64,000 bases of DNA, taken from contig NC_081414.1 of the NCBI RefSeq assembly GCF_030272615.1, positions 818,160,396-818,224,395 of the forward strand, given 5' to 3'. Position numbers and translations under genes: made by a program. Below the pieces are notes generated by a model. The model saw only the letters and a program-made list of their open reading frames with translations. It was not told the DNA's origin and ran no database searches. This stretch comes from Cryptomeria japonica. Taxonomy: Eukaryota; Streptophyta; Pinopsida; Cupressales; Cupressaceae. The first letter of the stretch is position 1. Each line of letters starts with the position of its first letter. Of the stretch, positions 1-10,549 are shown piece after piece.

Positions 1-370
1 TGCATCTTGAAGTTGAATATGATATGTTGTATACATCTTGAAGTTGAAATTTGATTAGACTTTTTCAGCATTTGATGAATCATAAATGTCATTTCATTAT
101 TAATCTTGTGAGTGTGAAGTGTAGGAATAAATATCAATTACTTTGAAAGTCATGGATGGTTGTCCTGATATGATAACCACCACATGGTTGTGCCTTATGA
201 AGAAAAGCTGAATAGATAATAACTAATTGAGAACATCAATTCAAATCCATAATATAGAGGGTACTAATAACAAATCTTTGTATATTTATTTTTTCTAATA
301 ATGAAATAGGTACAACTGTATTGAGATAAAATGAAGCTTTTCTCTCATGGATGTCACATGCGTAGAGTAT
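1..370. other. Flank left of the satellite array, nothing recognised
   Basis: AT-rich sequence without a coding frame or a repeat of the 358-bp unit. A short direct duplication, CATCTTGAAGTTGAA, occurs twice in the first 50 bases. I see no gene here. Confidence 0.5.
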
Positions 371-442
371 GACCCCGAGCGTTTGATCGAGTGGGGGGGA
401 AAATAAGAGCATGCGTAGGGTAATTATTCCTAACTCAACATG

Positions 443-987
443 TTAGAGCTGACGGTTCGTCATCGTGATGAGCAGAATGAGAAATCGGCCACGCAACAAC
501 ATTCCATTGAGTGAGACTGACAATTTTTTCGCCAACCGAAAAATTGCTACCCTAATAAAACCACAGGGCAACTTGAAAAACCGAGATAGGATTTTGTAGG
601 GACCTCTCTCGTGGCCCCGTAGGTTCAAACAAATCATTCACAGGTGCCAAATATTCCAAGTTAGGGCCTGTCAAAGTTTGACAATTTTGAGCACATAGGG
701 CACTCAAGGGACGACGCCGGTAGGGTATGACCCCGAGCGTTCGATCGAGTGGGGGGGAAAAATAGGAGCATGCGTAGGGTAATAATGCCTAACTAGACAT
801 GTCAGAGCCAATGGTTTGTCATCGCGATGAGCAGAACGAGAAATCGGCCACGCGACAACATTCCATTGAGTGAGACTGACGATTTTTTTGCCAACCGAAA
901 AATTGCTGCCCTAATAAAACCATAGGGCAACTTGAAAAACTGAGATAGGCTTTTGTAGGGACCTCTCTCATGGCCCCGTAGGTTCAA
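443..987 (-). other. Repeated short ORF carried by satellite units
   Basis: Two neighbouring units each have a minus-strand frame of 61-64 codons (443-637 and 802-987). Their peptides are nearly the same: both contain LRGHERGPYK, then FKLP.GFIR and FRLAKK.SVSLNGML. A similar start is seen again in the unit at 18278-18392. The conservation may simply reflect the high similarity of the units. No start context, domain or signal suggests a real protein, so I list it as a repeat-borne ORF rather than a gene. Confidence 0.3.
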
Positions 988-1930
988 ATGGATTGTTCAC
1001 AGGTGCAATGATTGTGAGTTAGGGCCCATAAAAGTTTGACAATTTTGAGCACTTAGGGTGCTCAAGGGACGACGCTGGTAGGGTATGACCCCGAGCGTTT
1101 GATCGAGTGGGGGGGAAAAATAGGACCATGTGTAGGGTAATAATGCCTAACTGGACATGTCAAAGTTGATAGTTCATCATCGCGATGAGCAGAACAAGAA
1201 ATCGGCCACACGACAACATTCAATTGAGTGAGACTGACGATTTTTTCACCAATTGAAAAAGTGCTTCCCTAATAAAACCATAGGGTAGGATTTTGTAGGG
1301 ACCTGTCTCATGGCCCCGTAGGTTCAAACAGATCATTCGCAGGTGCCACAGATTCCAAGTTAGGGTCCGTCACAGTTTGACAATTTTGAGCACTTAGGGC
1401 GCTCAAGGGACGACGCCGGTAGGGTATGACCCTGAGCATTCGATCGAGTGGGGGGGTAAAATAGGAGCATGCATAGGGTAATAATGCCTAATTGGACATG
1501 TTAGAGCCAAAGGTTCATCATCGCGATGAGTAGAATGAGAAATCGGCCACGCGACAACATTCCATTGAGTGAGACTGACAATTTTTTTGCCAACTGAAAA
1601 ATTGCTGCCCTAATAAAACCGTAGGGCAACTTGAAAAACCAAGATAGGCTTTTGTAGGGACCTCTCTCATGGCTCTATAGGTTCAGACATATCGTTCGTA
1701 GGTGCAACGAATTTTGAGTTAGGGCCCATCAAAGTTTGATAATTTTGAGCACTTAGGGTGCTCAAGGGACGACGTCGGTAGGGTATGACCCCAAGCGTTC
1801 GATCAAGTGGGGGGGAAAAAAAGGGGCATGCGTAGGGTAATAATGCCTAACTAGACATGTTGGAGTTGACGGTTCGTCATCGCAACGAGCTGAATGAGAA
1901 ATCGACCATGCGACAACATTCCATTGAGTG

Positions 1931-1935
1931 AGACT
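1931..1935. repeat. Target site duplication AGACT, left copy
   Basis: AGACT directly precedes the LTR end TGTTGGC. The same five bases follow the other end at 18278-18282. Joining the two flanks through one AGACT restores a satellite unit of normal length. Confidence 0.95.
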
Positions 1936-2652
1936 TGTTGGCTAATGGATTGGATTTCTCAAAATTTATAAATAAATACTCCTGTTGCCCAAATAGAAAA
2001 CCAATGAGAACCAACAGTTGGGTAAATAATTATTATTTTACCCTTTGTATAAAGGTATAGCTCCCTATATGATATTCAATGAATTTTGGATAAATTTTAT
2101 CATATAATTCACTTTTAACCAAAAAGCAAACAAAAAGGCTTCAACATTCACTTGTCAACACAACGTGAATGCTTAATGATAGATAATGAAATTCACAGTA
2201 AGACATTAGGTTTTGAATGAAGATTAACTCACAGGATGATCAAAAATATTTGAATTCTGATTGATACTCACTCATGACTCACAGGACAAGGGGAATCAGA
2301 ATATTCAAATGCTTTCAGCTAATTTCATTTATCAAATTGATTCATAGACTTCAAATGAAAAATTAGAGAAAGGAACCAAATACATGAACACATAATCATT
2401 CCAACAGAAATTTTTACACATTCAAAACACACAGGTTTTCTAAAGTTGTATCATATATTCCATTCCATTCAAAGATGGTTGTTTCACTGAAATTACAAGT
2501 AAGACCAGTCTATTCCTTCCAATTTTTACCAGAATTTTATATATATATCACGCCAAAACATCCATTACTAATATATATAGACGCGAGGCTAAATTGTCTT
2601 TTCAACAAATGAAACTAAAATTCAAGAAACAACCGCCTGTAACTAACTGAAA

Positions 2653-5600
2653 TTAACTAAACGACCACAAGCCATAAATCGAGCTATAATGAAAAGAACA
2701 GAAAATGGCTTCAATTGTCTCTGGGGTGTGTGTGGTGCCAAGTATATTTCGCCACTCCATATGAGCCACTAAGAAGTTATGAACAACCTGGTAATGTGGG
2801 AGCCCAATGTGCAGGATGCGTTGCTTCCAAACTTCTTTGTCCATACCCACTTGCGTAACTTTAATTTTGTGCACTTCTAAGTGATCAGAACAGACAACTA
2901 ACATAGATTCAATTCAAGCTACCCTGGTGAAGTCATCTCTGGTAAAAGACTTTGATTCTTTAACCGAGTTTATTTTCCCTTTGAAACTTTGCACCATATC
3001 TACTGCCTGCTCGATAGCTTGTCCATCTTCCTTAAGAAGTTGTACATCAATGCACTTTAAGTCTTTCTGCATCACGCCAATGAGTTCTTTCAATTATTTC
3101 AATAGCTTAATGGACTCTTTGTGACCTTGCTTTATGATTGAATTTCTCCATTCAATGTTCTCCTTGGCCACATGTAGTACCTTGTCATCCAAATCATTTA
3201 CTGCCTTTTCTGTGAGGAAGTTCATGACACCATATTTCTGCACATCTTTCATCTAAACCAATACTACAACCCATTTTTTCCTTTCCTTCTCCCACGCCAA
3301 CACCTCTATTTCAAGCTCTTGAGTTACAGAAACAGCGTCCTCATACACCCTGACCAGATTAGCAATATAATCTATTCCTTGCTGAATTATGGATTCAAGC
3401 CACTCCTCGAAGGTTTCCACCAAAACATGGTTTCTCTAAACCTTATCCAACAAATTTTGGTTCATGGGTGATTTAGGATCAAAACTCTGAGAAACCTGTG
3501 ACAGGGGCTGTGGACTGGGATGATGTATGGCATTCATGTACTCTGCCATCTTCTTAACAGTTTGTTTCAACTCCCATTTGTCCTTCTAATCCTTCCATGT
3601 TCTGGACAACATTCTTTTAGCGGAGGACTCTAGGTGTTTTGCATCTACAACCCTTGAAGCAGTTCCTAAATCAATCTTTTCAACAGCAAAATCCTGCTCA
3701 GTAGCATTCTCTGGGTCTTTGTCTGAAATCGGCCTAGCCACTTCAGCTACCCAATGCCCTGTATTCTCATCTACCTCTAGAATAGCTTCTGCTTTTAGCT
3801 TCTTAGACTTAGGTGTTTTCCCGAGGCATTTACTCACCATATCCTCCATGGGTACACTGATCGGGACTACATTACGTTTCTTACTAATTGACACTCCCAA
3901 CCACCTTGAAACATTTGGGGATACTTTTGCTAGCAGCGTCTGATATTCAGATGAATCCAACGTAGCCAAAGTAGTCACTTGATTGGGGCTTTCCTCAGGT
4001 TGCTCCTTTTCTTTACCTGCATCTTGAGTTGCAGGGATGTTTGCTTCCGGTTCACCCATAATCACTTGCACCTCTTCACTATCAAGAACTATGATAGTTT
4101 CTTTACCTGAAAGTTCTGCACCTTTCCTCTTACTTCTGGAACGGGTGACTCGAAATGTTGAGGGGCCAAATAGTGGTTCTTTAAACCTTCTAGTTTGAAC
4201 CTTCTCACCTTGAGTATCAGTGACACCTGCAATGTCAACAATAATGTTAGAAGAAGAAATTGGTACAGCAGCATGAGATTGCTCAACTGATTTCTCGGCT
4301 AAAGTAGTGGTCAGTCTTATTCCAGATCTACGGTCTCTTAACCATTTTTTTGTTCTCCTTATAACATTAAAGGTTTTAGATTGAATATTTTCTTCTTCTC
4401 TCCTATCCCAGTTAATTTTAGGAATAGGTTGCTCATGAACTCTTTCATTGAACTCCGGGTCCAATACATCTTCACCTTCCTCTTCTTGTATTTATGCTAT
4501 GTTCATTGGCAATTTCAAAGTAATGATTTTTCGTAAAGTGAACCTTGACCATAATCTTCTCCGGACTTCAAATTCATCACAGCAATCCTCCCAGTAGTCC
4601 TCTAACTAGGGTATATGTGAAAACTTCACATCAACATTCAGGTACTTCATTGCATATTCTTTGTTATCAAACCCCAGCCGAGCAGCATAAGGCTGCAAAT
4701 TCATCTTCTTGAGTTCCACTTCTAAGTTCAACGCATTAGAAACAGTTTTGCAACTATAATATCCGAGTTCAACTGGGAAAATTGCTTCAGACTCACTTTT
4801 CATCCCTAATTTCTTATCAACATGAGCTAGCTATCTGCAAACTTCCAAGAGTACATAACTATCAAGAGCATATCTGGGCAATTTGAAAGGTTCATCTTCA
4901 AAGCCACCAATTCTAATATAAGTAAATCTAGGAAATTGAATAAAACAACTCCCATATGTGCTGACCAACTTTAATGCCTCAGGTGACATTCTATAATTCA
5001 AATTTCCCTGCAGTTCAAAAGGTAATCTTCCCACAAAGACATCATTCCATCTCAAGATGTTTTCTGTGTACCTCTGTATCTCCAAATGTGGATAGCACTC
5101 ATAGACCTTCATTCCATTAACTCAAGGTTCTTGATATAATCTTGGCCATTCTCTGATACAGGCTAAAATATAAAACAAGTATGAAGTCATATGAAAATTA
5201 GCTATTCCAACAAAATTACTCAAACCTTCATGCAATCTCTTAGCAATTACTTGCACCCAGTCAAGGTATTTTTCACCAGCTAATAATACCTGAATGTAAA
5301 AATACATCCAGTCCTCCCAATAGAAGGAATGTGAATTCCCCTTAAGCCTATTCAAAAGAATCACGATATCCCTAACTTCTGTAATGAAATGCACTCTTGT
5401 CAAGGGTTTAGGAAACCTAGAACCTCCCTTCTGTATTTTAAGGAGCCAGTTTCTAGCAATGACGTTCCGATAAAAACTTTTCTTCTTAGAGAAAAATGCG
5501 TATAAGGTTCCTATGGACCAATCTTCATACGGCTCTTTGTGAGGAATTCCAATTGCAGCTATTACTGTTTCTCTATCAATCCACAATAGCATGTCTCCAT

Positions 5601-6184
5601 TATTGGCACTAATACACCTATTACTAGCATCATATCTATTCATGCATGCATATACTAATTCTGGGCAAGGAGCAGTAATTGGGAGTGCGGCGACCTCAAC
5701 AAGACCACTGGGAACTATCTTTCCCATCATAGAATTAGATGTTGGGTTCTTAGCCCTCTCTAGAGAATTATCTAACTCATCTTGGATGAAGGCTGTATCA
5801 TCTAACTCTGGGAGGGTACTAATCAAGCATGATGTTCGACCCAATTTTGGAAGAGTCGGTCTCATTTTTGCTTAAAATTGTGTGAATCAGACGGCATTCA
5901 ATTCCGAGGCAAAGAATTACACTTTTCCAATTTCAGAACTAAAATAGAGCAGGGGAAAATAAGCAATTGAACTCACCTGTCTTCAACATCAAACTGTGAA
6001 ACCCTCGGAATAACTGAGCTAAATTACCTTCCGCGTCTCCACTCTTCACTAATGACACCAATAATTGTCTTACCTGAGAAGCATCATATTTAAGGATGGA
6101 AAATACTGAAAAGAACCAACACACGCTTCGTCCCAGCTCATTCATCCGTGTAAAACCACTTCTGATTTGATATAGTTCTGACAT
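2653..6184 (-). pseudogene. LTR-embedded accessory ORF, 3' LTR copy (~1,140 codons, unknown family)
   Basis: Exon 1 (6184-5977) starts at an ATG with an in-frame stop 12 bases upstream and ends at the strong donor CAG/GTGAGT. Exon 2 (5870-2653) is a single frame of over 1,000 codons interrupted only by point stops, with no frameshift. The splice joins the two frames exactly. The N-terminal half is a hydrophobic, helical domain with NRYDASNRCI, WIDRETVIAAIG, EDWMYFYIQVLLAGEKY and GGFEDEPFKLPRY. The middle is a polar, Glu/Lys/Ser-rich linker. The C-terminal third is strongly helical, probably coiled coil (ELETEVLAWEKERKKW, KENIE..NSIIKQGHKES). It is unlike gag, pol or envelope proteins I know. 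The layout recalls plant transposon-associated proteins, but that is a guess. Confidence 0.72.
5871..5976 (-). other. Predicted intron of the accessory ORF
   Basis: On the minus strand a donor GTGAGT after ACAG opens a 106-base segment ending in TTTTAAG. Exon 1 leaves one base of a codon and exon 2 supplies two, so the long frame beginning at KMRPTL is entered in phase. The 5' LTR copy keeps the same donor (intron starts at 16818) and the same acceptor. An alternative acceptor, TTTTAG, nearer the donor gives the wrong phase. Confidence 0.6.
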
Positions 6185-6309
6185 GCTTATTAATTAGAAA
6201 TCAACTCCACATAGTCGACATGCCTTCTCATGATTGTTTCCATAATTGCAATTTGAAAACACGAAAACCAAGGAAAATTCTGTTTTGATCGCGCCACCTT
6301 TTCTTCCTA

Positions 6310-6700
6310 AATACCATCAGGCTGATTTGAAAACACTGCTTTGAACCTTGAACTATTTTAAAAGAAGTTCATTGGTTCAAAGTTCAATGACAAAAGATCA
6401 ACATTTGCGAATAGGCAGAAAGAGACAAAAGGAACATTCAATCACATGGGAATGAACCTTGAACCTTGAAACATTTCAAAAAAAAAAGGTTCAATGGTTC
6501 AAGTTCAAAGTGACAACAAAACTAGTACTAAAGAGACAGCTGTAAAACACAAGACAAAAGATCGATTGAACCTTGAACCTTGAACCAGAAAGGTTCAAAG
6601 TTCAAGTTCAATGACTATGCTGATGAAGACTTAGAACTTAATGGATCGCATTTCCTTTGAACCTGAATTTTGAACTTTATAAAAGGCTCAACAAATGAGT
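6310..6700 (-). promoter_or_regulatory. GGTTCAA/TTGAACC palindromic array in the 3' LTR
   Basis: Between the integrase stop and the accessory ORF the sequence has repeated GAACCTTGAACC blocks, each followed after 10-30 bases by the reverse complement GGTTCAAGTTCAA. Hairpins could form. Its place just upstream of the ORF suggests a U3-type control region. A TATA-like TTTATAAAAGG lies within it. Role inferred from position only. Confidence 0.5.
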
Positions 6701-6971
6701 ACGAAACTCGATTGATGAAGACTTAAACTCTATGAAAATGATGACCCTTATTTTTGATGGGCTATAAGCGGAAAAATAAAAAGGGGGGTAACAATTGGCT
6801 CTGACTGGTGAACAGGATTGTGAAGGACTAGGAAGGAACTTAGAATCACTGGTTTCGCACTAAAACAAAGACGAGGATGCAAAAAAGGTAGAGCTAGACA
6901 CAACAAAACTGACACAACAAAATTGGGAAAACAATACTGAGCTATGTACAGAGAATGCAGGGAATACCTAC

Positions 6972-8234
6972 TTACAATTTGTAGAGCTTGAGGTCCTGTC
7001 CATTATAAGATAGGGGAAGAACAGTACCATCCATATACGCGAGCTTGAAAGAATTCAGTCCCTTCACTTCATGAATCAAAAATGGACCTTTCCACAAGGA
7101 CTTAAATTTTCCATGTGTTCCCCTCGGCTCCCTTCTTTTGTCCCAGAGTAGAACTTGATCTCCCTGCATAAATTTCCTCAGCCTGGCTTTATGATCAAAA
7201 ATCTATTTAACCCGCTGCTGATGTTCCGTAATGTGATCAACCAATTTTTCCCTTTCTTCTTCAATTCTAGCTAGATGCATAATCCTCCTTTCTAGTGCAT
7301 TTTGAAAATGTGAATCTTCAATAACTGTCTGTAATGTGGAAGCTACCAATTCAAGAGGAAGTGAAAGCTGAGCCCCAACACCATACACAAGTTCAAAAGG
7401 TGACATACCAATTGCTCATTTTGGTGATGTCTTGTCTGCCCACAGGGCTTCATATAACCTTTTATGCCAATCCTTAGCATTTTCACTAACCAATTTCTTC
7501 ATGATATTTATCAGATTTTTGTTACTGGATTCTACCTGACCATTACCTTGTGGATAATAGTTAGAGGAATGCGCTAAGGAAATACCATGATCATAACAAA
7601 ACATGGATATTTCTGTAGAAGAAAAACTTGCAGCATTGTCAGTCACTATCTTCAATGGTACCCCAAAACGTACCAGAATATTTTCCTTTAAGAACTCACA
7701 TATTACTTCTGAGGTTGTTCTCCTAACAGGCACTACTTCTACCCACTTAATAAAATAATCTGTAGCCGTGATAATATGTGTATGTCTAGCGCTGGAAGAA
7801 GGTGTCAGTGGACCAATGAAATCTAGTCCCCATTGCTTGAAAGGTTCTTCCACAACCACTAGCCTGAGAAGTAAAGCGGCTAGTTGTGGTTTCCCTGTAA
7901 AGAATTTACATTTATCACACTTTGCAACCCAAACGTAAGCATCTTTAAACATACCGGGCCAATAATAGCAATTTCTTAGTATTTTGTATGCGGTGACTAT
8001 GGAAGAGAAATGACCGCCACAAGCATCATCATGAAATGACATCAACAAGGCCTCACGCTGTGCTTTATCCACACACCTCAGGAAGGTTCCATCTAGACCT
8101 TTCTTATATAATATGTTATCAAAAATAACATATTTAGCTGCTTTTAATTTTAGGTTTGTCTTTTCTCTGGGAGACAAATGTGTAGGACATTCTCCATATG
8201 TCAAGAAAAAGGCTACATTAGTGAACCATTCATC
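6972..8234 (-). pseudogene. Integrase, running into the 3' LTR
   Basis: Continues the RT frame after a TAG at about 8235. The HHCC zinc domain is visible (FHDDACGGHFSS...CDKCKF). The catalytic triad follows: D in WGLDFIGPL, D in KIVTDNAASF, E in GNGQVESSNKN. A C-terminal part (MSPFELVYG, a basic coiled segment, MQGDQVLLWDKR, WKGPFLIHEVKG) ends at LYKL and a stop. The LTR boundary at 7444 falls inside the codons for EALWADK, so the last ~158 codons lie within the LTR. Stops at 7416 (TGA) and 7203 (TAG) interrupt this copy; both positions are sense codons (CAA and CAG) in the other LTR. No chromodomain is seen. Confidence 0.88.
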
Positions 8235-9824
8235 CTACAAGCTAACAAAAAGAGCTAAAGGCAAACTTCCTTCTTCTTCTTTATTTTCTGCCATTAGGCG
8301 ACATAATCTCTGTCCACGAACTAACTTCGTTGGCCTGATATCCAAGTCAAATTCTTGAACCTTTGAAACCCAAGTTGCTCTATTATTCATTCCCACCTCT
8401 TGCTGAGTCAAGATACTTTTAATAGCAGAATTTGGCACAAAAACAATTGAATGAGAATGCAATATGTAATACCTAAAATGCTTAACAACTTTAACAACTG
8501 CAAAAGCCTGTTTCTCATTCAATGAATAGTTTAATTCATGATTTTTAAGCGAAATTCTCATAAACACAATGGGGAACTCTTCACCAAGTTCATTCTTCTG
8601 TAGGAGAATACCGGACATTGTGTGTTCTGAAGCATTACTAGGTATTTTAAAGCTTTTCTTGAAATCAAGATTAATTAATGTTGGAGCATGCGCGATGGCC
8701 TTTTTAACTTCTTCAAAAGCTTTTTTCGCTTCCTCTTTCCATTTAAAGATTTGTTTTTCACTCATCATTCCCACAATATGCTTAGTAATTTCAGCAAAAT
8801 CTGGCACAAATCTCCTAAGAAAGCTTACCTGACCAAAGAATGATTTGACACCACTCCTATCTGACGGCAAAATTAACTGTTGCATAGCTTTAACACGATC
8901 AGGATCAATCTTGATACCATCTTGCAAAACTATATGTCCTAAAAGCTTTCCTTTAGTAACACAAAAAACTGATTTCTTTGGGTTAAGAGAAATACCATGA
9001 TCTCGGCACCTTTGCAACACAGTTTCTAAATCCTTGAAATGATCTTCCCTTTTCTTGGAGAAAACTGTCAAATCATCTAGATACACAACAATGGTTTTAC
9101 CAATCAGATGACCAAAAGAAAGGTTCATTGCCCTTTGGAAAGTAGCTCCAGTGTTTATTAGACCGAAAGGCATGCGGTTATAGGCAAAAGTTCCCCATGG
9201 TGTTGTAAAGGCGGTTTTGTGTTGATCTTCTTTCGCCACGCTTACCTGATTATATCCAGAGAAACCATCAAGCATAGACATCATTTCAGATCCAGCAACA
9301 TTTTGAAGAATGTGATCCATTGCTGGTAAAGGATAATTGTCTTTTAAGCTAGCCTAATTCAGATTCCAGAAATCAACACAAATTCTTATCTCTCCATTTT
9401 TCTTGTGAACCAGAACAATGTTAGCCACCCATATAGAATGATGAATTGGATAGATTATCCTTGCCTGAAGCATTTTATCTATTTCTCTGAAAATTGCATC
9501 TGCAGCTTTTGGGTTATAATTCCTTAATTTCTGCCTGAAAGGAGTTGCTCCTGGTTTTATGGGAATATGATGTTGAAATTGACCATCTCTAAAATCTTTC
9601 AAATCTTCATAGGACCAGGCGAAAACATCAAGAAACCTTCTCAATAGTTCAGTGAACAAATGCATTTCTTTTGGAGTCCAACATTTACCCAAATTAACCA
9701 TTTTTGGATTATTTTCATCTCCAATATTAATTCTCTCATATTCACCTAATGTATAAGCATTGTGGGAATCAGTTCTTATTACTGACTTGTCATTGTGATC
9801 AAACAGGCTCTCTAAAGTTACCAA
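8235..9824 (-). pseudogene. Reverse transcriptase and gypsy RNase H
   Basis: One reading frame, stopped only by a TAG near 9354, covers RT: the pre-RT segment CWTPKEMHLFTELLRRF, IVLVHKKNGEIRICVDF, LDGFSGYNQ, MPFGLINTGATFQRAM and the catalytic VVYLDDLTVFSK. The connection region HIVLQDGIKIDPDRV follows. The gypsy RNase H then shows FKIPSNAS where the family has an Asp, and VFVPNSAIK where a second Asp is usual, so both acidic residues are Asn. E in LNEKQAFAVV remains. Loss of this RNase H while the additional one keeps its acidic residues fits the known degeneration of the original domain in dual-RNase-H elements. The join to the preceding frame near 9830 is a frameshift. Confidence 0.88.
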
Positions 9825-9994
9825 TCCTTTTGGAATTCAATTTCCTTTAAGCTGAACTACTCCTTCTCTGAAGCTTCCCTTCTCATCTTATTAATATGCT
9901 TATCATCTTCAAACACTTGCCAGAAATCCAAATTATCAGGAATGTTTGGGTAATAAATTACTTCAATTCTGTAAACATTAGTACCAAAATCTGG

Positions 9995-10510
9995 ATGTGG
10001 AAGAAGTAAAGACGCTGATACCGCTAGAGAATCTGCACGAGAATTTTAACTTTTGGGAATAGCTTCTATTGAAAATGCATCAAAATACTCAATTTCATCC
10101 CAAATTCTATTTCTATAATGCTTGAGCCTCTCATTTTTCATAGAATAATGATTGTGCACCTGATTAAAAATCAATTCTGCATCACCTTTAGCACACAACA
10201 ATTTAATCCCTTTTTTCTTGGCTTGTTCAATTCCTAGCAATAGTGCTTCCTATTCTGCGGTGTTATTTGTATTTTTAAACTCTAGCTTAAATGAAAAAGG
10301 AAAATTCTCACCCTATGGAGAAATAAGTACCACTCCAGTGCCAGATCCAGCAGATGCACAACTTTCATCAAATTCCATTGTCCACAACCCTGCAATATGA
10401 TCAACCACATCTTCTGACATATTTTTAATGTCATCAGAGAAAAGCAAATAGTTACCAAATTCACATTCCTGGTACAATATTTGTGATTTTGGATCCTCTG
10501 AAGGAAACAC
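9995..10510 (-). pseudogene. Additional plant-type RNase H domain, between protease and RT
   Basis: The frame continues from the protease and shows all four RNase H catalytic positions. D is in WTMEFDESCAS, followed by the glycine-rich strand GTGVVLISP. E is in NTAE.EALLLG, with a stop in place of the residue after E. D is in KGDAELIFNQV, and the last D is in NSRADSLAVSAS. This is the archaeal-like or plant-like RNase H type known as an extra domain in Tat elements. Stops at about 10312, 10255 and 10046 break it. RNase H removes RNA from the RNA-DNA hybrid during reverse transcription. In the Tat layout I know, the extra domain follows RT-RNase H; here it precedes RT. Confidence 0.78.
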
Positions 10511-10549
10511 TGTAAATTTGGATTTTAGTTCTGGTATGAGAGTAATCTT

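Larger units (their letters stand above)
371..1935. repeat. 358-bp tandem satellite array, left part
   Basis: The phrase GACCCCGAGC (or a one-base variant) recurs at 371, 729, 1087, 1428 and 1787, giving periods of 358, 358, 341 and 359 bp. The 341-bp unit lacks a short segment around 1285. Every unit has the G-run after CGATCGAGTG and the phrase ATTCCATTGAGTGAGAC. The fifth unit is cut at 1935 by the gypsy insertion and resumes after 18282. The 149 bases before the cut and 210 after it sum to 359, which confirms both the period and the insertion point. Function unknown; it may be a dispersed satellite or part of an older element. Confidence 0.92.
1936..7444 (-). repeat. 3' LTR of the Tat element (5,509 bp), with pol tail and accessory ORF
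   Basis: It matches 12734-18277 from end to end. The match stops at the base after 7444, where unique pol sequence begins. The LTR starts (minus strand) with TGTGGGC inside the integrase reading frame and ends with GCCAACA. In order it holds the integrase C-terminus and stop, a region with GGTTCAA-type arrays, the accessory ORF in two exons, and a non-coding end. No polypurine tract is visible just before the LTR start on the minus strand, where the sequence is plain coding sequence, ..TATATGAAGCCC. Confidence 0.9.

Noticed and set aside
2927-3124. Small plus-strand ORFs within the Tat LTRs (e.g. 2927-3124, 13771-13968, 14371-14787)
   Set aside because: They are antisense shadows of the long minus-strand accessory ORF.
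6310-6700. Heat-shock elements in the GAACC/GGTTC arrays
   Set aside because: The repeat spacing is seven bases in one direction, not alternating GAA and TTC units five bases apart.
6778-6800. AAAAAGGGGGG near 6780 as the polypurine tract of the Tat element
   Set aside because: It is purine-rich on the plus strand, whereas the element and its RT, integrase and primer site are all on the minus strand.
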